Origin: Phaeoceros laevis
Lineage: Eukaryota; Anthocerotophyta; Anthocerotopsida; Notothyladales
DNA length: 46,704 nucleotides
Reading direction: 5' to 3'
NCBI GenBank assembly: GCA_049999765.1
Contig: JBNGIQ010009375.1
Coordinates: 142,420 to 189,123, forward strand
Part shown: positions 11,618-23,309 of the stretch, piece after piece
Position numbering within the stretch: the first letter of the stretch is position 1
How the letters are laid out: each line of letters begins with the position of its first letter
Notes under the pieces: model-generated
Database searches by the model: none
What the model saw: the letters and a program-made list of their open reading frames with translations, nothing else
Told to the model about the DNA's origin: nothing
Translations under genes and position numbers: made by a program

Positions 11618-12771
11618 ATCGTTCTGGCTGCCCCTGCCGGTAGGTTCCCCAGTCGGACATCCAATTCAGCACTCTCAACTCCCGAAAGCTCTTACGAGCG
11701 ACCTCGTTGCCAAGGAGAAAGCATGTCTACACAGAGCTGCATAGGTGTGTTCTACAATCGCGCGGATGAGGGCATCCGAAGTGCATCATTCCCAAAGAAT
11801 CGGTCGGATTCTCCTTCTCCAAGATAGGTGTGGTGTGGCACAAATTCGGACAATCCGATGCTCCACGTCTTCAGCCGCTCTACAGACTTGAAAATTCGGG
11901 TTGCACTACGGAAACCGGAGGCCACCATTACGCCGTATGAATCTGAGAGGTTACAGGTGTACTGGGCCGGCAGACAAAACTTTCGCAAAGAACAGAAATG
12001 TCTTTGTCCCTTGACTTGGTCGTGTAAATAAGCCTGACAGGCGATGCCACGTATCGGATCCAGCGCGGTCTGAACTGGAGTCGCCAGACCGACCAGCTAG
12101 AGGTTCTATCCCCCGTTCTCGTGGACTGGCAGAGACCTCAACTCGCAACCAGAGCTGCACATGCTCCGCCCCTGATCGCTTTCATTGCAGCCAACCTGAT
12201 ACTTCTCAGACTCTCCGTTCACGTGGGTTCTTCTGCAGTTCTATTCTGCTCTGGTTGTAGCTACTGGATTGGCGTCTGGGACGACTTGTAGCACGATCTG
12301 GAGAATGGCCAGTGAAACCTGATGGTCTAAACCGCTTTGCGAATTCCTTGCTCGATGTATGCAGTTACATATGCCCTTCGAGGATCCACAGCTGAAAATG
12401 TGGCTGCTTCCACTCATACCGGTATCTGGAATGTGACTACCTGAGCTCTGGAAATGCAGCTCGCTGACGGAGGAGTGAGCTCAGGGTCCTGGCATAATTC
12501 TTTCGCCTTGGAGCTGAAGGCTTGGCATTGTAGAGCCGTTCGACCTTGTTCGCAGAGAATGTTGCGGATTTCGAGATTCGCTCCTGTTTTGGCCATAAGA
12601 TAGAGCAGGTCGAGGGGTGTGTTGGTTGCAAGGTGGAGCTTTCGAGCAGGAAGATGGTTAATGTCGAGCGGTACTCAAATGGCAAATTGCGGGAACACGC
12701 CGGATGAGACAATTGTTTTAGTTCGTTTTGTTCCAGGCCGGCATGCCGCTGGATAGAAGGTGGAGATTAAG
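11618..12771. promoter_or_regulatory. Divergent intergenic region between PPR gene and receptor B
   Basis: This interval separates two start codons that point away from each other: the PPR gene to the left and receptor B to the right. It should hold both promoters and both 5' UTRs. I find no coding-like ORF; the longest, on the minus strand near 12437-12712, has no domain. No clear TATA box was identified. Confidence 0.45.
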
Positions 12772-15700
12772 ATGCCGAGGAGTATGCTGCTTAGATTACC
12801 CTTGGCTTTTTCATTGCTGCTGTTGGCCTTTTCACCGACAGCAGCACAGCTGGAAGGTCTGTGTCTAAGTCGCTCCAAGCTGCTGTTCACTGTCTCTTTT
12901 TTAAGCGCTTACGAACATTGCAGATTCTGTGGCTGATTTGAAGATTCCTTGCTAGACATGTTTGGGTCGAGGTTTTGGGCACCTTCTCCATGCTGATAGT
13001 TGAACCTTGCAGGCTTCCTGAATATTGACTGTGGCTACACTTCGACACCGAATTACACAGATACAACTGTGTATACGGGTATATTCGTCAACTCGGTTAG
13101 GCCGGTTTGGTTAGCAGACACTGGATACATATTCGGAGGAAGGACTTCTGTGGTTGCCAACAATTTTACAAACAGTATCAGGCAAAACAATGGAACTGAC
13201 CTGCAAACACTTCGATATTTCAATGACACCACCCAGAGAAAGAGCTGCTACGTTCTTCCAGTAGTGTCTGGGAGCTCGTATCTACTTAGGGCAGGCTTTC
13301 TCTATGGAAACTATGATGGCCTCAACGTGCTTCCCATGTTCGATCTTGCTTTGGATGCTACTCTGTGGACCACCGTGAATATCACTGACCCTGTCATAGC
13401 TGTTTACTTGGAAAACATATTTTTGGCTTCCAGTGTATCTGAGGTAAGCGTATGTCTCATAAAGAGGGAAGACAATGGACATGTCCCGTTCATCAGTTCT
13501 CTGGAGCTTCGGCTGCTGCCTGGTGATGCTTACACAGCGGCAACTGGCAATCACCTTCACATTCTAAAGCGGATAAATTTTGGAGGTCTTGCAATCCGGT
13601 GGGTAGACATTGAGAAAGTGCATAACCTTTAGGAGCTTGTACTGGTCTTCGTATTCTGATTGAGTCTCATGTTCCTGCAGTTGAAGGGAGTGCCGCTCTG
13701 TTTACAAGCATATTCAATCCATGGAATTAGCTCAGTTGCTTGCTGATTCCACGCTGTTGCTCTAGTTTTTTGTACTTAGGCTGCTAAAGCAGTCCGTTTC
13801 TGCTTGTTGCTGAGCAGGTACCCCATTGACAGGCTTGACCGCATTTGGGAAGTGGGTGCGGATGCGGCACCAGAGCTGTCAACTCTCACTACGATTAGAA
13901 ACTTCAACTTCTTCCACTCTTACAATCCGAACATGAGTTATGCCCCGCCTGCAGATGTTCTTGAAGATGCAATTACCGCACCAAACATCTCCTTTTCCTT
14001 ATTAGCTCCTTCAACATCTTTCACGGCCACATTCAGGCACTTTTTTGCAGAGATCAACAATTCGCTGCCCTCTGACTACCGCTTGATGACAGTACAAGTT
14101 GAGAGCGTCTCCAAAATCGTGAACCTGACAATGATGAACAGTTCTGGGCTGCTTGAGGGGGTAGAGGTCAGCTTCCCAAATATCACTTTGCCTGGGGGCT
14201 CTGTCCGGCAAACCTTGACAAAGGAGGTAACCTCTCCCTTGGATCCATTGTGGAGTGCTATGGAGGCTTTTTCCATTCATCCTGCCCTAGAGGGCACCAG
14301 CTCTCAAGACAGTAAGACCATTACCTTCTGGAACTTGCTCATGCAACACGATTTTTCTCTCGTGATTGTACTCTAGGCAAGAGGATTAGAATGCCCAACT
14401 AATCTGAAAAGGTTTTGCTTCCTGCAGAAACAGCTCTGAAATTATTGAAGAATGAAACAGGTCTCACGGATTGGGTCGGAGATCCATGTTTGCCTGTTCC
14501 TTGGACAGAGATTGGATGCTCCAGCGGAAATGATTTATTACAAGTGGTATTTTTGTAAGTGCAGTTCCTTCTCATTGTGATCTCTGGATGCTCTTTTGTC
14601 ACTGGAAAAGCAGCAGTTAGTGTCACTGGCTTTCTAGTATATGTGTTCACACTGATGCCTTACATAGTCGCTGTTTTCCAGGAATATATCTGGCAAGAAT
14701 CTTTCTGGTCCCATTCCCCAATCAATTGCTTCGCTGTCAAGCCTAAGAACTTTGTAAGGGTTGAAGCTTTAGGAAAGAACTGTCTTGCAGTGCCCAAATA
14801 CGTTGAGTGCAAATTGCTGGGTCTTTCAAACTTTGGATTTGAGCTCTATGTCTCCCTGTCAACGCTTTAAGTATCAGGTCAAAGGATACAGCTGTACGAA
14901 GTTCCGTTTTGCCTAGCTTTCTGCAAGGTTAACCAGTCGTTATATGTGTGTAGAGACCTGTCAAACAACCAGCTAAGTGGGGACTTCCCGACCTGGCTGG
15001 GAAATTTGTCAAACCTCATGGAGCTGTAAGCACTCGGTGATAAGTTAGTCACGGAGTCAACTTCAATGCAGACAGAGACGAAGGCAATCTTTGATTTCTA
15101 GGTATTAATTGGTGAAGTTTGCACCCCAATCTAACTCCTACTCGTCAATCCAGGTACATTGAAAATAACAACATCTCAGGGAGTGTGCCTTCAGATCTTC
15201 TGTGCAACCCTGGTCTAAAACTACGGTTACAGTTTGCACCCTTTCCTGTCAATGATGTACTGCATGCCTAGTCACTTTGAAACTCAGTCACCGCAATCGT
15301 GCTAGACCAATATGTACATGTAAGTTGCCTCATCAAGATGTGTCAGTTCTTCATTCTGTTGATTTTAACTGTCTCAGATCTGGTGGAAATCCTTTGCTAA
15401 ATAGCACGACTGTATCCTGTGGCAACCCAACAACTGGGCCCAGGTCCAAAAGCAGTGCAAATGTAGGGGTCGTTGTTGGAGCTGTTGTTGCAGCTGTAGT
15501 AGTCATATCAGTTGTTGCTGGCTTGGTTTTCTTGCAATGGAAGGTCAAAGGGCATCGCCCAGGCGATGCCGAAGTTGCCTTGATACACTCACACAGAGAG
15601 GCACAAGTCCAAGGTCAGGGATCTGTCTGACCGAGCTCCAGTCTTGCAGCACCTTGGGATACTGTTTTTGAGATTCTGAACTAATTTGATGGCATGTCAA

Positions 15701-17176
15701 TTTAGGCTTAGATGTTGCCAGTGTCAGAAAACTGCATCAGATCCGAAGGATGGGGGAAGCTGAAATCAGAGAGGCCACAAATAATTACAGGTCACCCATT
15801 GCTGAGGGCGTGTTTTATGGGAAGGTAAGAGACAACCAAGAAGTTGCGGTGAAGGTTTTGCCTGAAGTTTCTGAGCCAGGAGCCGTCGACTTTGCTGGTG
15901 AGGTAATAATCGACTCAGACAAACAGAGTCAGTTCACAGCTATTCAAATTTAGTTGGTTGGCGTTTGCCTGAAGAAATGGAAGGCGCTCCTGCTAACTTG
16001 GCAACTTGTTTGATACCCATAGGTTTCTGCTCTTTCAGATTTGGAGCACAAAAATATTTTGTTGCTGGTTGGCTTCTGTTCCGAAGGGGAGCCTAGCAAG
16101 AGAATGCTTGTCTATGAGTACATGGAAGGGCGGGATCTCCATCACCGGTTGCATGGTGGGCTGCTTCGTTTGTGCATTATCAGATGTTTCTGAATGGATG
16201 TGGGCTACCTCATAGTTGATGAATAGCACGATCTGAATATGTACCAATGTGTTCTGAAGGCCCTGTGACCGAGCATTCTTCACCTCTGAGCTGGACGGAC
16301 CGCATCAACATCGCCCTCGATACTGCAGCGGGTAAAAGCCTGACCAAACTAGCTTCCTGCATATGTTGTCTAGTTGTTGCTATCGTCTACCGGAAAGGGT
16401 GCCCAAAGACTGCTATATGACCTCTAGTCGCTTGCCGGAAATAGGTTTGGACTATCTTCACAATGGAGGTCCTCGTCAAATCTTACACCTGGATGTAAAG
16501 AGCGGCAGCATCCTTTTGAACCGGAAGCAAACTGCCAAGCTGACAAACTATTGGAGTCCAACGGTGCGGAATGAGTCAACTGGTGGTGTGGAAGACAGCA
16601 TAGAAATCCGAGGAACACCTGGCTACCTTGATCCGGAGTACGAGCATCTTCCCCTGCAATTTACTTTTAGCCGGTTGAGTCGAGTTTTTTGGGCAAATCC
16701 TGAGGCACTTTTTGGGCAAATCCTGAGGTCCTGGAATTGTAGATCTATCGTTACAAGCGACTGGACAACAAAAAGCGATGTCTACAGCTTTGGGGTACTC
16801 ATGTTGGAGCTGCTATGTGGGCGGAAGCCATTCTCCGTGTGCCCTCCTTACGGCGGTTCTTTGCACATCGTGGACTGGGTAAGTCGTGAAATAGAGAAAC
16901 TTCTCATTTATAATTTCGCCATTCGCAGCTGATCATGCCATAGCTAAGTAAGCACCGCTGTCGGGACAGGTCAGGCAATCCCTCGTAGGAGGGGATCCAG
17001 AAAACGTAGTGGATACTGCACTTGGCAAATCTTACAACACTCTCGCCCTCCAGAGGTACGTCAAGTTGGCACTGCGGTGCACACTTTCGGACATTCGCGA
17101 TCGGCCCGACATGCCCGAAATTGTCCGCGAGCTTCAGGAAATCATCCAAATCGATTTGGAGCACAGAGCAGCTTAG
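12772..17176 (+). CDS. Receptor gene B: malectin-like/LRR receptor pseudokinase
   Basis: Fourteen exons: 12772-12856, 13013-13598, 13818-14311, 14428-14554, 14682-14753, 14954-15025, 15154-15225, 15378-15613, 15706-15902, 16023-16155, 16260-16331, 16445-16637, 16743-16878, 16970-17176. They give about 893 aa with continuous frame. Order: signal peptide (LLLRLPLAFSLLLLAF), malectin-like domain (GFLNIDCG, GNYD, KRINFGG), GDPC motif ([12 protein letters not shown]), three 72-nt LRR exons plus a partial one, and a Val-rich membrane helix. In the kinase domain the glycine loop is gone: the β1-β2 region reads IAEGVFYGKV. The VAVK lysine is kept. The catalytic loop reads ILHLDVKSGSILL (HRD Arg lost, metal-binding Asn replaced by Ser), and the DFG site reads LTNYWSP. 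The TPGYLDPE and SDVYSFGVL structural motifs persist. It is best read as a plasma-membrane pseudokinase. Intron 12 contains a 23-bp tandem duplication. Confidence 0.9.
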
Positions 17177-17679
17177 CTCAAATTGTATTCTTTTTTGATA
17201 GCCTCCTAGTTGCTGGAATGACTGCATTGTTTTGTCGTTTTGGTTAGGCAAAAGCAAAGTCCAAGGATTGTGCTAGTGCATTGGAATTTGTTAATAGATG
17301 CATTCTTGGAGAAGCACATTTGGCCCAGTTGTTAACTTGTTACTATACAATGCAAAATTGTTACCATACAATGCAAAAGTTATTTGGAATCTACTTCTCC
17401 TTTGCAACCAAAACTACATCAAAATGGCTCATGTGGTGCTTGTGCCTACCTCCAATAATGACCATACCATGAAGTTATTCAAGTTGTACAAATTGAGGGT
17501 TATCTGATTGTATTGAATTAACCAAATATTATTTCTGTAAAGCATTCAATATCCTAGTGTGCATGCAAAGATTGAATAAAAATAGGAGAATATAAATAAG
17601 ATCCAACGACCTTCAATGGTACCACAAAAACCATAGACTTTGAATCCTTTAAACAAATTTTGAGCATCATAGCTTATCC
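17177..17679. other. AT-rich intergenic; 3' flank of receptor B
   Basis: There is no gene here. The sequence becomes AT-rich just after the receptor B stop codon and probably contains its 3' UTR. A short near-repeat of ACTATACAATGCAAAATTG and ACCATACAATGCAAAAGTT lies near 17341-17380. Nothing else stands out. Confidence 0.4.
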
Positions 17680-18201
17680 TTAGTCATTTATGAACTCTAC
17701 TCTACAATTAGGGCATGACCGCCCGTTGTGTTGCACCCATGATACAATACAACTTTGGTGAAATATATGAAAGCATTTGAATAGTTGACATACGAAAGCA
17801 TTGGGTTCCAGAATTGTCAAACAAATCGAACAGAGCTTGTCATTCTCATCCCCTTGGTATCTTGTTGTGAACCCCTCAAAGAGGAGNNNNNNNNNNTGTA
17901 CATGAGTAACATGAAGTGCAGGAATAGGAGCAAAGGGAGACTCCGGATCCACCTCAGTGAATTCTATATGCAGCTGGTTCAGAATCCCCACTTGTTCGTG
18001 TGTTAATCCCGTGTTATCATGACCTATGGCACGATATGCACATCCACACACCCGTGCACAATCGCTAGCACATGTGAACATTGTACAATGTTCTAAGCTA
18101 TCATGACCTATTACGGCACAATACACACACACACTTATAGGGGCATGGTGTCTTACTGCACGAACAAGAGCTCGAGGATTAGTAGCCGGACGAGTTTGCA
18201 T
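17680..18201 (-). CDS. RING-H2 finger protein (putative E3 ubiquitin ligase), interrupted by N gap
   Basis: Open frame of 173 codons containing a 10-bp N gap (17887-17896). The C-terminal 50 residues form a RING-H2 finger: CSIC, a spacer, then CFHIFHQSC and CPNC, giving the C3H2C3 ligand order. RING-H2 proteins normally act as E3 ligases or E3 subunits that recruit an E2 enzyme. The finger lies at the extreme C-terminus, as in many small plant RING-H2 proteins. The N-terminal half is Cys- and His-containing but unrecognised, and the true start and any introns are uncertain. No membrane segment is visible. The gene sits in a repeat-rich, AT-rich tract, so it could be a transposed copy or a decaying fragment. 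The RING assignment is solid; expression and function are not shown. Confidence 0.55.
   Translation of the reverse strand: MQTRPATNPRALVRAVRHHAPISVCVYCAVIGHDSLEHCTMFTCASDCARVCGCAYRAIGHDNTGLTHEQVGILNQLHIEFTEVDPESPFAPIPALHVTHVXXXXLLFEGFTTRYQGDENDKLCSICLTILEPNAFVCQLFKCFHIFHQSCIVSWVQHNGRSCPNCRVEFIND
17887..17896. other. Assembly gap, 10 N
   Basis: Ten undetermined bases inside the RING-H2 frame. The frame across the gap holds only if the true gap length equals the N count modulo 3. Confidence 0.99.
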
Positions 18202-18220
18202 TACGAGTGCATCGCATTAC

Positions 18221-18315
18221 AAAATAAACCGGAATAGCTATCGGTAGCACAACTTTCCTCGCAGATGCACTCCAAAATAAACCGGAATAGCTATCGGTAG
18301 CACAACTTTCCTCGC
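18221..18315. repeat. Direct duplication, 42-bp unit, 53-bp period
   Basis: Two copies of a 42-bp sequence beginning AAAATAAACCGGAATAGCTA and ending TTTCCTCGC lie at 18221-18262 and 18274-18315. They look identical along the unit and are separated by 11 bp. Confidence 0.9.
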
Positions 18316-18815
18316 CATTTTCCTATTCGATGGGGAGCATTAAATAAAGTACTTTACATGTTACCTCATTGTACAAGACACATATAGACGTGCATATCTC
18401 CAATGAATTTATCTATCTATCTAAGTGAGACACCGATATATAGCAATAAAGCCTCTCAAAAATATTTATTGAAGAAATATTTTTCTTTTATGATAAATTT
18501 TATTCAAGAAAGGAGTTCCTATCACCTTTAGCCTGTAAGAGCCCTAACATAACATATATGTCATGTTCCCACAACTGGAATCCCATTATGACTCGTCATG
18601 TGTAGTAAAGCAAGCGTGAAAAACATAGGCATAAAGATTTAAAGATTTGGGTCCATCCTTCTTGCAAAAAGTTTCACTTAAGTACGGCATAAGATGATAT
18701 TTTTAGTTTTTAGTCCATATCCATGTCACTAGTTTTTGTTCGATGTAGGGAATGAATTCACAAAACTTTCCAACTAAAAAAGGGGCCCAACTCGTTTCTA
18801 CATAGGCTCCCTTCA

Positions 18816-18998
18816 CTTAAGCATGGCTTGGGCAAGCAACGATATCTACTACATGCCATACATGTGTTTTATGCTCTTAAGCATGGCTTTGGGCAAGCAA
18901 CCATATCTACTAAATGCCATACATTTGTTTTATGCTCTTAAGCATGGCTTTGGGCAAGCAAAGATATCTACTATGTGCCATATTATATGTGTTCTATG
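18816..18998. repeat. Tandem repeat, about 60-61 bp, three copies
   Basis: Three copies begin CTTAAGCATGGCTT at 18816, 18876 and 18937. Each continues with GGGCAAGCAA, ATATCTACTA, a GCCATA core and a TGTTTTATG-like end. The copies differ by a few substitutions and the third decays towards its right end. Confidence 0.92.
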
Positions 18999-19500
18999 AT
19001 TCCTAACAACCATTTAGATGTTGTTGTGCCCTCAATTAATTAATCAATCATACTATACTATACTCTTTAATATACTCTGCCACTCTGATACCATCCGACA
19101 GCTCATCATGTCTTATGCCTTCTTTTATAAACATGAAGCACTCTTTCCCACCGTCAAGTGTCACCCCATCCTTGTTTTCTCACAGTTTGCTTTTTTGAAA
19201 ATCACACACATGCATGCATCATGCCATTCCATATAGATCTTCACAAGTCTTAGCACATATCCCACAAACCTCATGTACAAAGCATAATCCCTCAACTATG
19301 TAGGCATGCGCACATGCTACAACGCAAGCATGACCAACTAGCTTCCAAATGTCCATAATGATGTAGAGGTCAACAATGAGCAGCCACTCTTTCTCATCAT
19401 CTAGACAACAACATTTTGACTCTTTTGTCAGGTCTAGAGCTAGCGTTGCCCAAACCTATGGAATGTGGAAGGTCAAGCTGCTACATCTAGATTGAGGCCG

Positions 19501-19567
19501 TTTGACCAAATGTAAGTAAGGCTGGTAAATCTAGACGCCATTTGACCAAATGTAAGTAAGGCTGGTA
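19501..19567. repeat. Direct repeat, 27-bp unit, 40-bp period
   Basis: TTTGACCAAATGTAAGTAAG followed by GCTGGTA occurs at 19501-19527 and again at 19541-19567, separated by 13 bp. Confidence 0.88.
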
Positions 19568-20188
19568 GGATTGTGGCCAAACAGAGAACATGGCAACCAC
19601 CACCACAAAGTCTTGAGGAGAGAAGCACAACAATATAGTGAGCTCAATGCAGATGTTCCGAAGTGAACATATGCATTTTTTGCTTGCCGACGATACCTCA
19701 AGACTATAACGTAGTACTTACCGTGTCGGCAGGGAGCGACATTGGTGAGATTCTTCATGGAAAGTTCTTTTCACGGACATGGTAAGTAGCCGGTGACATT
19801 TGAAAAAAATTTGGGCGTCAATAACGAAACATTGTTCCTCGAATTCTGCTCCATTATATCTAAGTAGGTAGCACGTCTTCCCTTGAACTTGGGGAATTGC
19901 CTGGGGATCAACACTTGGGTAGAGTATATGTAAATCCACCCAAGCGCCGATCTCCATTCCGATGGGATAAAAAGTTCAGTCAAAGTATATTGATGAACGT
20001 TTCCGTAAAGCCTTGGCCTTGTATTTCAGAGGAGGATTGGGTTTGCTTCACAAACTGAAGTCTAAGTGAATCATGCCGTCTCTCCTTTGAAATAGTATCT
20101 CAATTGCAGGAGTGTAGTTCAAATGAATGTTCATTCTAATATGGTGGGGGTATGGTGGGGGCTGGCTATAGTGTAGTAACCCAGCAGC

Positions 20189-20304
20189 TCTCCCCATGCT
20201 CTTCTCATAGTTGGAGTGTGATCTTGTGACCCAAAGCACGATAAATTCTCCCCATGCTCTCCTCATAGTTGGAGTGTGATCTTGTGACCCAAAGCACGAT
20301 AAAT
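20189..20304. repeat. Tandem duplication, 58-bp period
   Basis: Two near-identical units contain CCCCATGCT, CATAGTTGGAGTGTGATC and ACCCAAAGCACGATAAAT. The TTGGAGTG anchor is at 20211 and 20269. The copies differ at one visible base (CTTCTC versus CTCCTC). Confidence 0.92.
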
Positions 20305-20547
20305 AAACCTCTCATGTGCCAAACAACACTCCGACGGTGTTTCACCAGGGTTTCCTCACCGGGCCCACCGCTAGTTTTGCATAGGTGGGAGGGAGGCGGG
20401 GCCCGCCTCTAGGCCGAGTTGGCACGCGTTAATGTTATCAATCAGGTCGGCCGCGCAAGGTAAAAATAAATTCCTCGCGTAAGCCATTTTGGCGGCCTTG
20501 CCAATAGCTGGGTTCCACGGTTCTATGGCACATAGAAGATAGATACT

Positions 20548-20947
20548 NNNNNNNNNNNNNNNNNNNNNNNNNNNNNNNNNNNNNNNNNNNNNNNNNNNNN
20601 NNNNNNNNNNNNNNNNNNNNNNNNNNNNNNNNNNNNNNNNNNNNNNNNNNNNNNNNNNNNNNNNNNNNNNNNNNNNNNNNNNNNNNNNNNNNNNNNNNNN
20701 NNNNNNNNNNNNNNNNNNNNNNNNNNNNNNNNNNNNNNNNNNNNNNNNNNNNNNNNNNNNNNNNNNNNNNNNNNNNNNNNNNNNNNNNNNNNNNNNNNNN
20801 NNNNNNNNNNNNNNNNNNNNNNNNNNNNNNNNNNNNNNNNNNNNNNNNNNNNNNNNNNNNNNNNNNNNNNNNNNNNNNNNNNNNNNNNNNNNNNNNNNNN
20901 NNNNNNNNNNNNNNNNNNNNNNNNNNNNNNNNNNNNNNNNNNNNNNN
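20548..20947. other. Assembly gap, 400 N
   Basis: Undetermined bases 26 bp upstream of the proposed start of the C2H2 zinc-finger gene. Any promoter or upstream exon of that gene may be lost here. Confidence 0.99.
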
Positions 20948-20973
20948 AGTCTGTGCACGGTCGGAGAGGCCAC

Positions 20974-21770
20974 ATGACTTCTAGTGTTCACCAGGCCAGG
21001 GACGTTCAGTGCCAGACGTGTTCCCGTCGCTTCAAATCAGTTGCAGACTGGGCCAGTCATGTGGGTTTTATGTGTGAAGCATCGGAGCATTCCCTCAGAT
21101 ATTGGCTTACCACTTGAGCTTAGGTGGTATCTCTTAGATGGAACAAACCAAGTTTTGCTGTTTTTGTAGGTGGAACCATCGTACTCGCACCAGCAGATTC
21201 TCAGGATTGTGCGACACTTGAAGAGCCTGGTCAATGGCTTCGACTGGCTTACACCTATTGAAGACGTTGATGACGAAGAGGTCGAGGACTTCCACAGGTA
21301 GGTCTATTGCGATTGTGTGGACTCATGTGCCTTGCCTGGTTGAAGAGGCTAACTACGTAGTGTGCAGATTTGAAGATGGGTCAGGTTCCTACAAGTGCCC
21401 TAGTTGCGACAAGAGGTTCACGAATCTCAAAGGTCTCACTCAGCACCTCAATTCTGCAGTGCATAGGCCTGCATCTTATCGTTGCATGAAGTGCAACTTC
21501 ACTTCTATTCGTAAGTAACTCATGGTCCCCTCAAGGTCATCCTACTCTTTGTTTGATATGCCCCTGACAACACTGAAAAATGTATCTGTGGGATCCAGTG
21601 CAGCTTTCTCTGGGGTGGTAAGACACCTTGAATCTGAATCATGTGGACATTTGAGCAAGCAGCAAGTAAAAAATGAGAGTCGACCTATACTGGGGTGGTT
21701 TCAGTGCACGAATTCGAAACCGGTCAAGAGAAGGTCATACTACAGAGTACGAAGCCTCAATAGACTGTGA
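20974..21770 (+). CDS. Small C2H2 zinc-finger protein, 4 exons
   Basis: Proposed exons: 20974-21060, 21170-21297, 21368-21510 and 21604-21770. They keep one frame and give about 174 aa. The protein starts MTSSVHQARDVQCQTC, a first CxxC zinc motif (CQTCSRRFKSVADWASHV). After a short acidic linker comes a classical C2H2 finger, YKCPSCDKRFTN with QHLNSAVH. A third motif, CMKCNFTSI joined to RHLESESC, is completed only by the last splice, which supports it. The spacing of paired CxxC motifs with a QHL...H or RHLES ending is typical of nucleic-acid-binding C2H2 proteins. I infer a nuclear DNA- or RNA-binding role but cannot name an orthologue. The 400-bp gap just upstream hides the promoter and may hide further exons. 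Confidence 0.68.
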
Positions 21771-23309
21771 TGAGTTCTCTTCTGCTATTTCGAGTGTCAA
21801 TGTACAGAGGCTCCACCTTATATCCTCTTTAGCATTCGTTCCATTGCTGAATTAGTCATAAGCTTCTACAACTCCTCGTATGTGCCTGCTGCTTTCATGA
21901 GAGTCCTACAATGTACAGTTTGGCCAGGTGCTGACTCACCATGTCTTTGGTAGCCTTCGGTAGGTGGTGCATTTTCTGCAGGCTCTGCTTATCATTTTAC
22001 TGGCCATGAACTTCTTTCGTCACCCCTGTTGCCGTGGAGGTTCGAAAACTCTGCGACCGGGGCAACTAGGGGGCTGCGATTGCACAATCATGCTCCACCT
22101 GCACTGAACGAAACAGACAAGTTCTCAGTGGTAATATGGAAACTCGTATGGCTGTTGCCTACAGCACCTTCGCATTGAACATTTAAGGCACGGATGCAAA
22201 CAGCTGCTGAATTCAAGATCACGTGATTAACGACTGTTGTGAAGGAGCATGTGGGTGCAGCATAAAGATCCAACTCCTAAGTAGCAACAGGAGCTATATT
22301 CTCCCCCCGGCTTATATTGGCCTCGCAACTTGGTCAAGCAGTAGCCCTGGTTGAATCCTATGTCTGAGGGAGGCCATGCCGCCATACCTGTCTGCTCCAA
22401 CGTGCATTGCGCCAAGCAGGTGCTAAATAAACAAGACCCTGAACTTCCATCTTACAGTCCGGCCGGAGCCAGCGACGCCGGATTTGCAATCTGCATCTCT
22501 TTTCCGCTGAGAGGATCCACTCCGTCCACAAGGCATGTTAAGATGGACAAGCTGGTAAGCTGTGTGCTGTGCCTGACGTGCTTTGCCAGGGGGGAGGGGT
22601 CCTCAAAGTGCGCTGCTGCCATAGGAGAATGCTTTGCAGGGACTGTCAATCATCACAACCGTGCCGCATCTTTGAGTGAGGTCTTCCACGCGACGGTTCC
22701 GATGTTTCTGGTGGACACTGTTATTATATGTGGCCGCAGTCCCCTGTCACGGGTAAGGTATGGACAAGGAAGCAGAAGCAGCACTAGCGTGCACGTAACA
22801 CAGTACTGGACCAGGAGGACGTCAGAGCAAGGAAAGTCAAACAGCAAGGCCAGAAAATTAAGCTAGTCTATTCTGCATTCCAGACTCCAGGACATGAAAC
22901 GGTTCTTTGAGTCAGCTCTCATCTTGGTTCCGCACACACGAATTTAGTCCTCCGGCGGTGGGTGACAAGCACACTCCACCCAATTTTGAGCTCCTCCAAT
23001 GAAGTACTGCTGTATGGGCAGGCCACTGATCGTGTTCTCATGTTGCCAGCCCACACATTATAGTCTTCTTGCAATTATCAGCACGGTGCCACTCTACTGT
23101 CCTTGTCAAATTTCGAATCAAAAGAAGGCTTCTGCCTGGGAAAATAGGAACTTGTTAGCAGCCTGCTGATCCGAGGCTTCCCAGCCATTCTTGGAAGGCA
23201 CGGCACAGAATGCAACACACACTGACTCTGAGACATGTCACACTTACGGGCCCAGCCGAGGCTCAACATATAAGGACCACAAACTAGCCATTTCGTTCGC
23301 AAGAAAGCC
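21771..23309. other. Intergenic, no supported gene
   Basis: I see no gene with recognisable domains. A + strand frame at 22351-22866 (171 codons) contains an internal ATG at 22543 followed by a hydrophobic, Cys-rich stretch (MDKLVSCVLCLTCFARGEG). That could be a small secreted peptide, but a good donor (CTG|GTAAGC) lies 12 nt after the ATG and nothing corroborates the frame. The left end should contain the 3' UTR of the zinc-finger gene. Confidence 0.35.

Larger units (their letters stand above)
18202..20547. other. Repeat-rich AT-rich intergenic tract, no supported gene
   Basis: About 2.3 kb without a believable gene. It contains four separate short tandem or direct duplications, listed individually, plus a TATC microsatellite near 18410. 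The ORFs present (for example at 19018 and 19718) are short, AT-driven and lack domains. The composition is clearly more AT-rich than the gene-bearing flanks. Confidence 0.5.

Noticed and set aside
20371-20991. Minus-strand ORFs spanning the N gap
   Set aside because: Most of their length is undetermined bases, so their openness carries no information.
22351-22866. 171-codon + strand ORF with a Cys-rich, signal-like internal start
   Set aside because: There is no recognisable domain, a splice donor lies directly after the internal ATG, and no partner exon is found. It is kept only as a remark in the interval entry.
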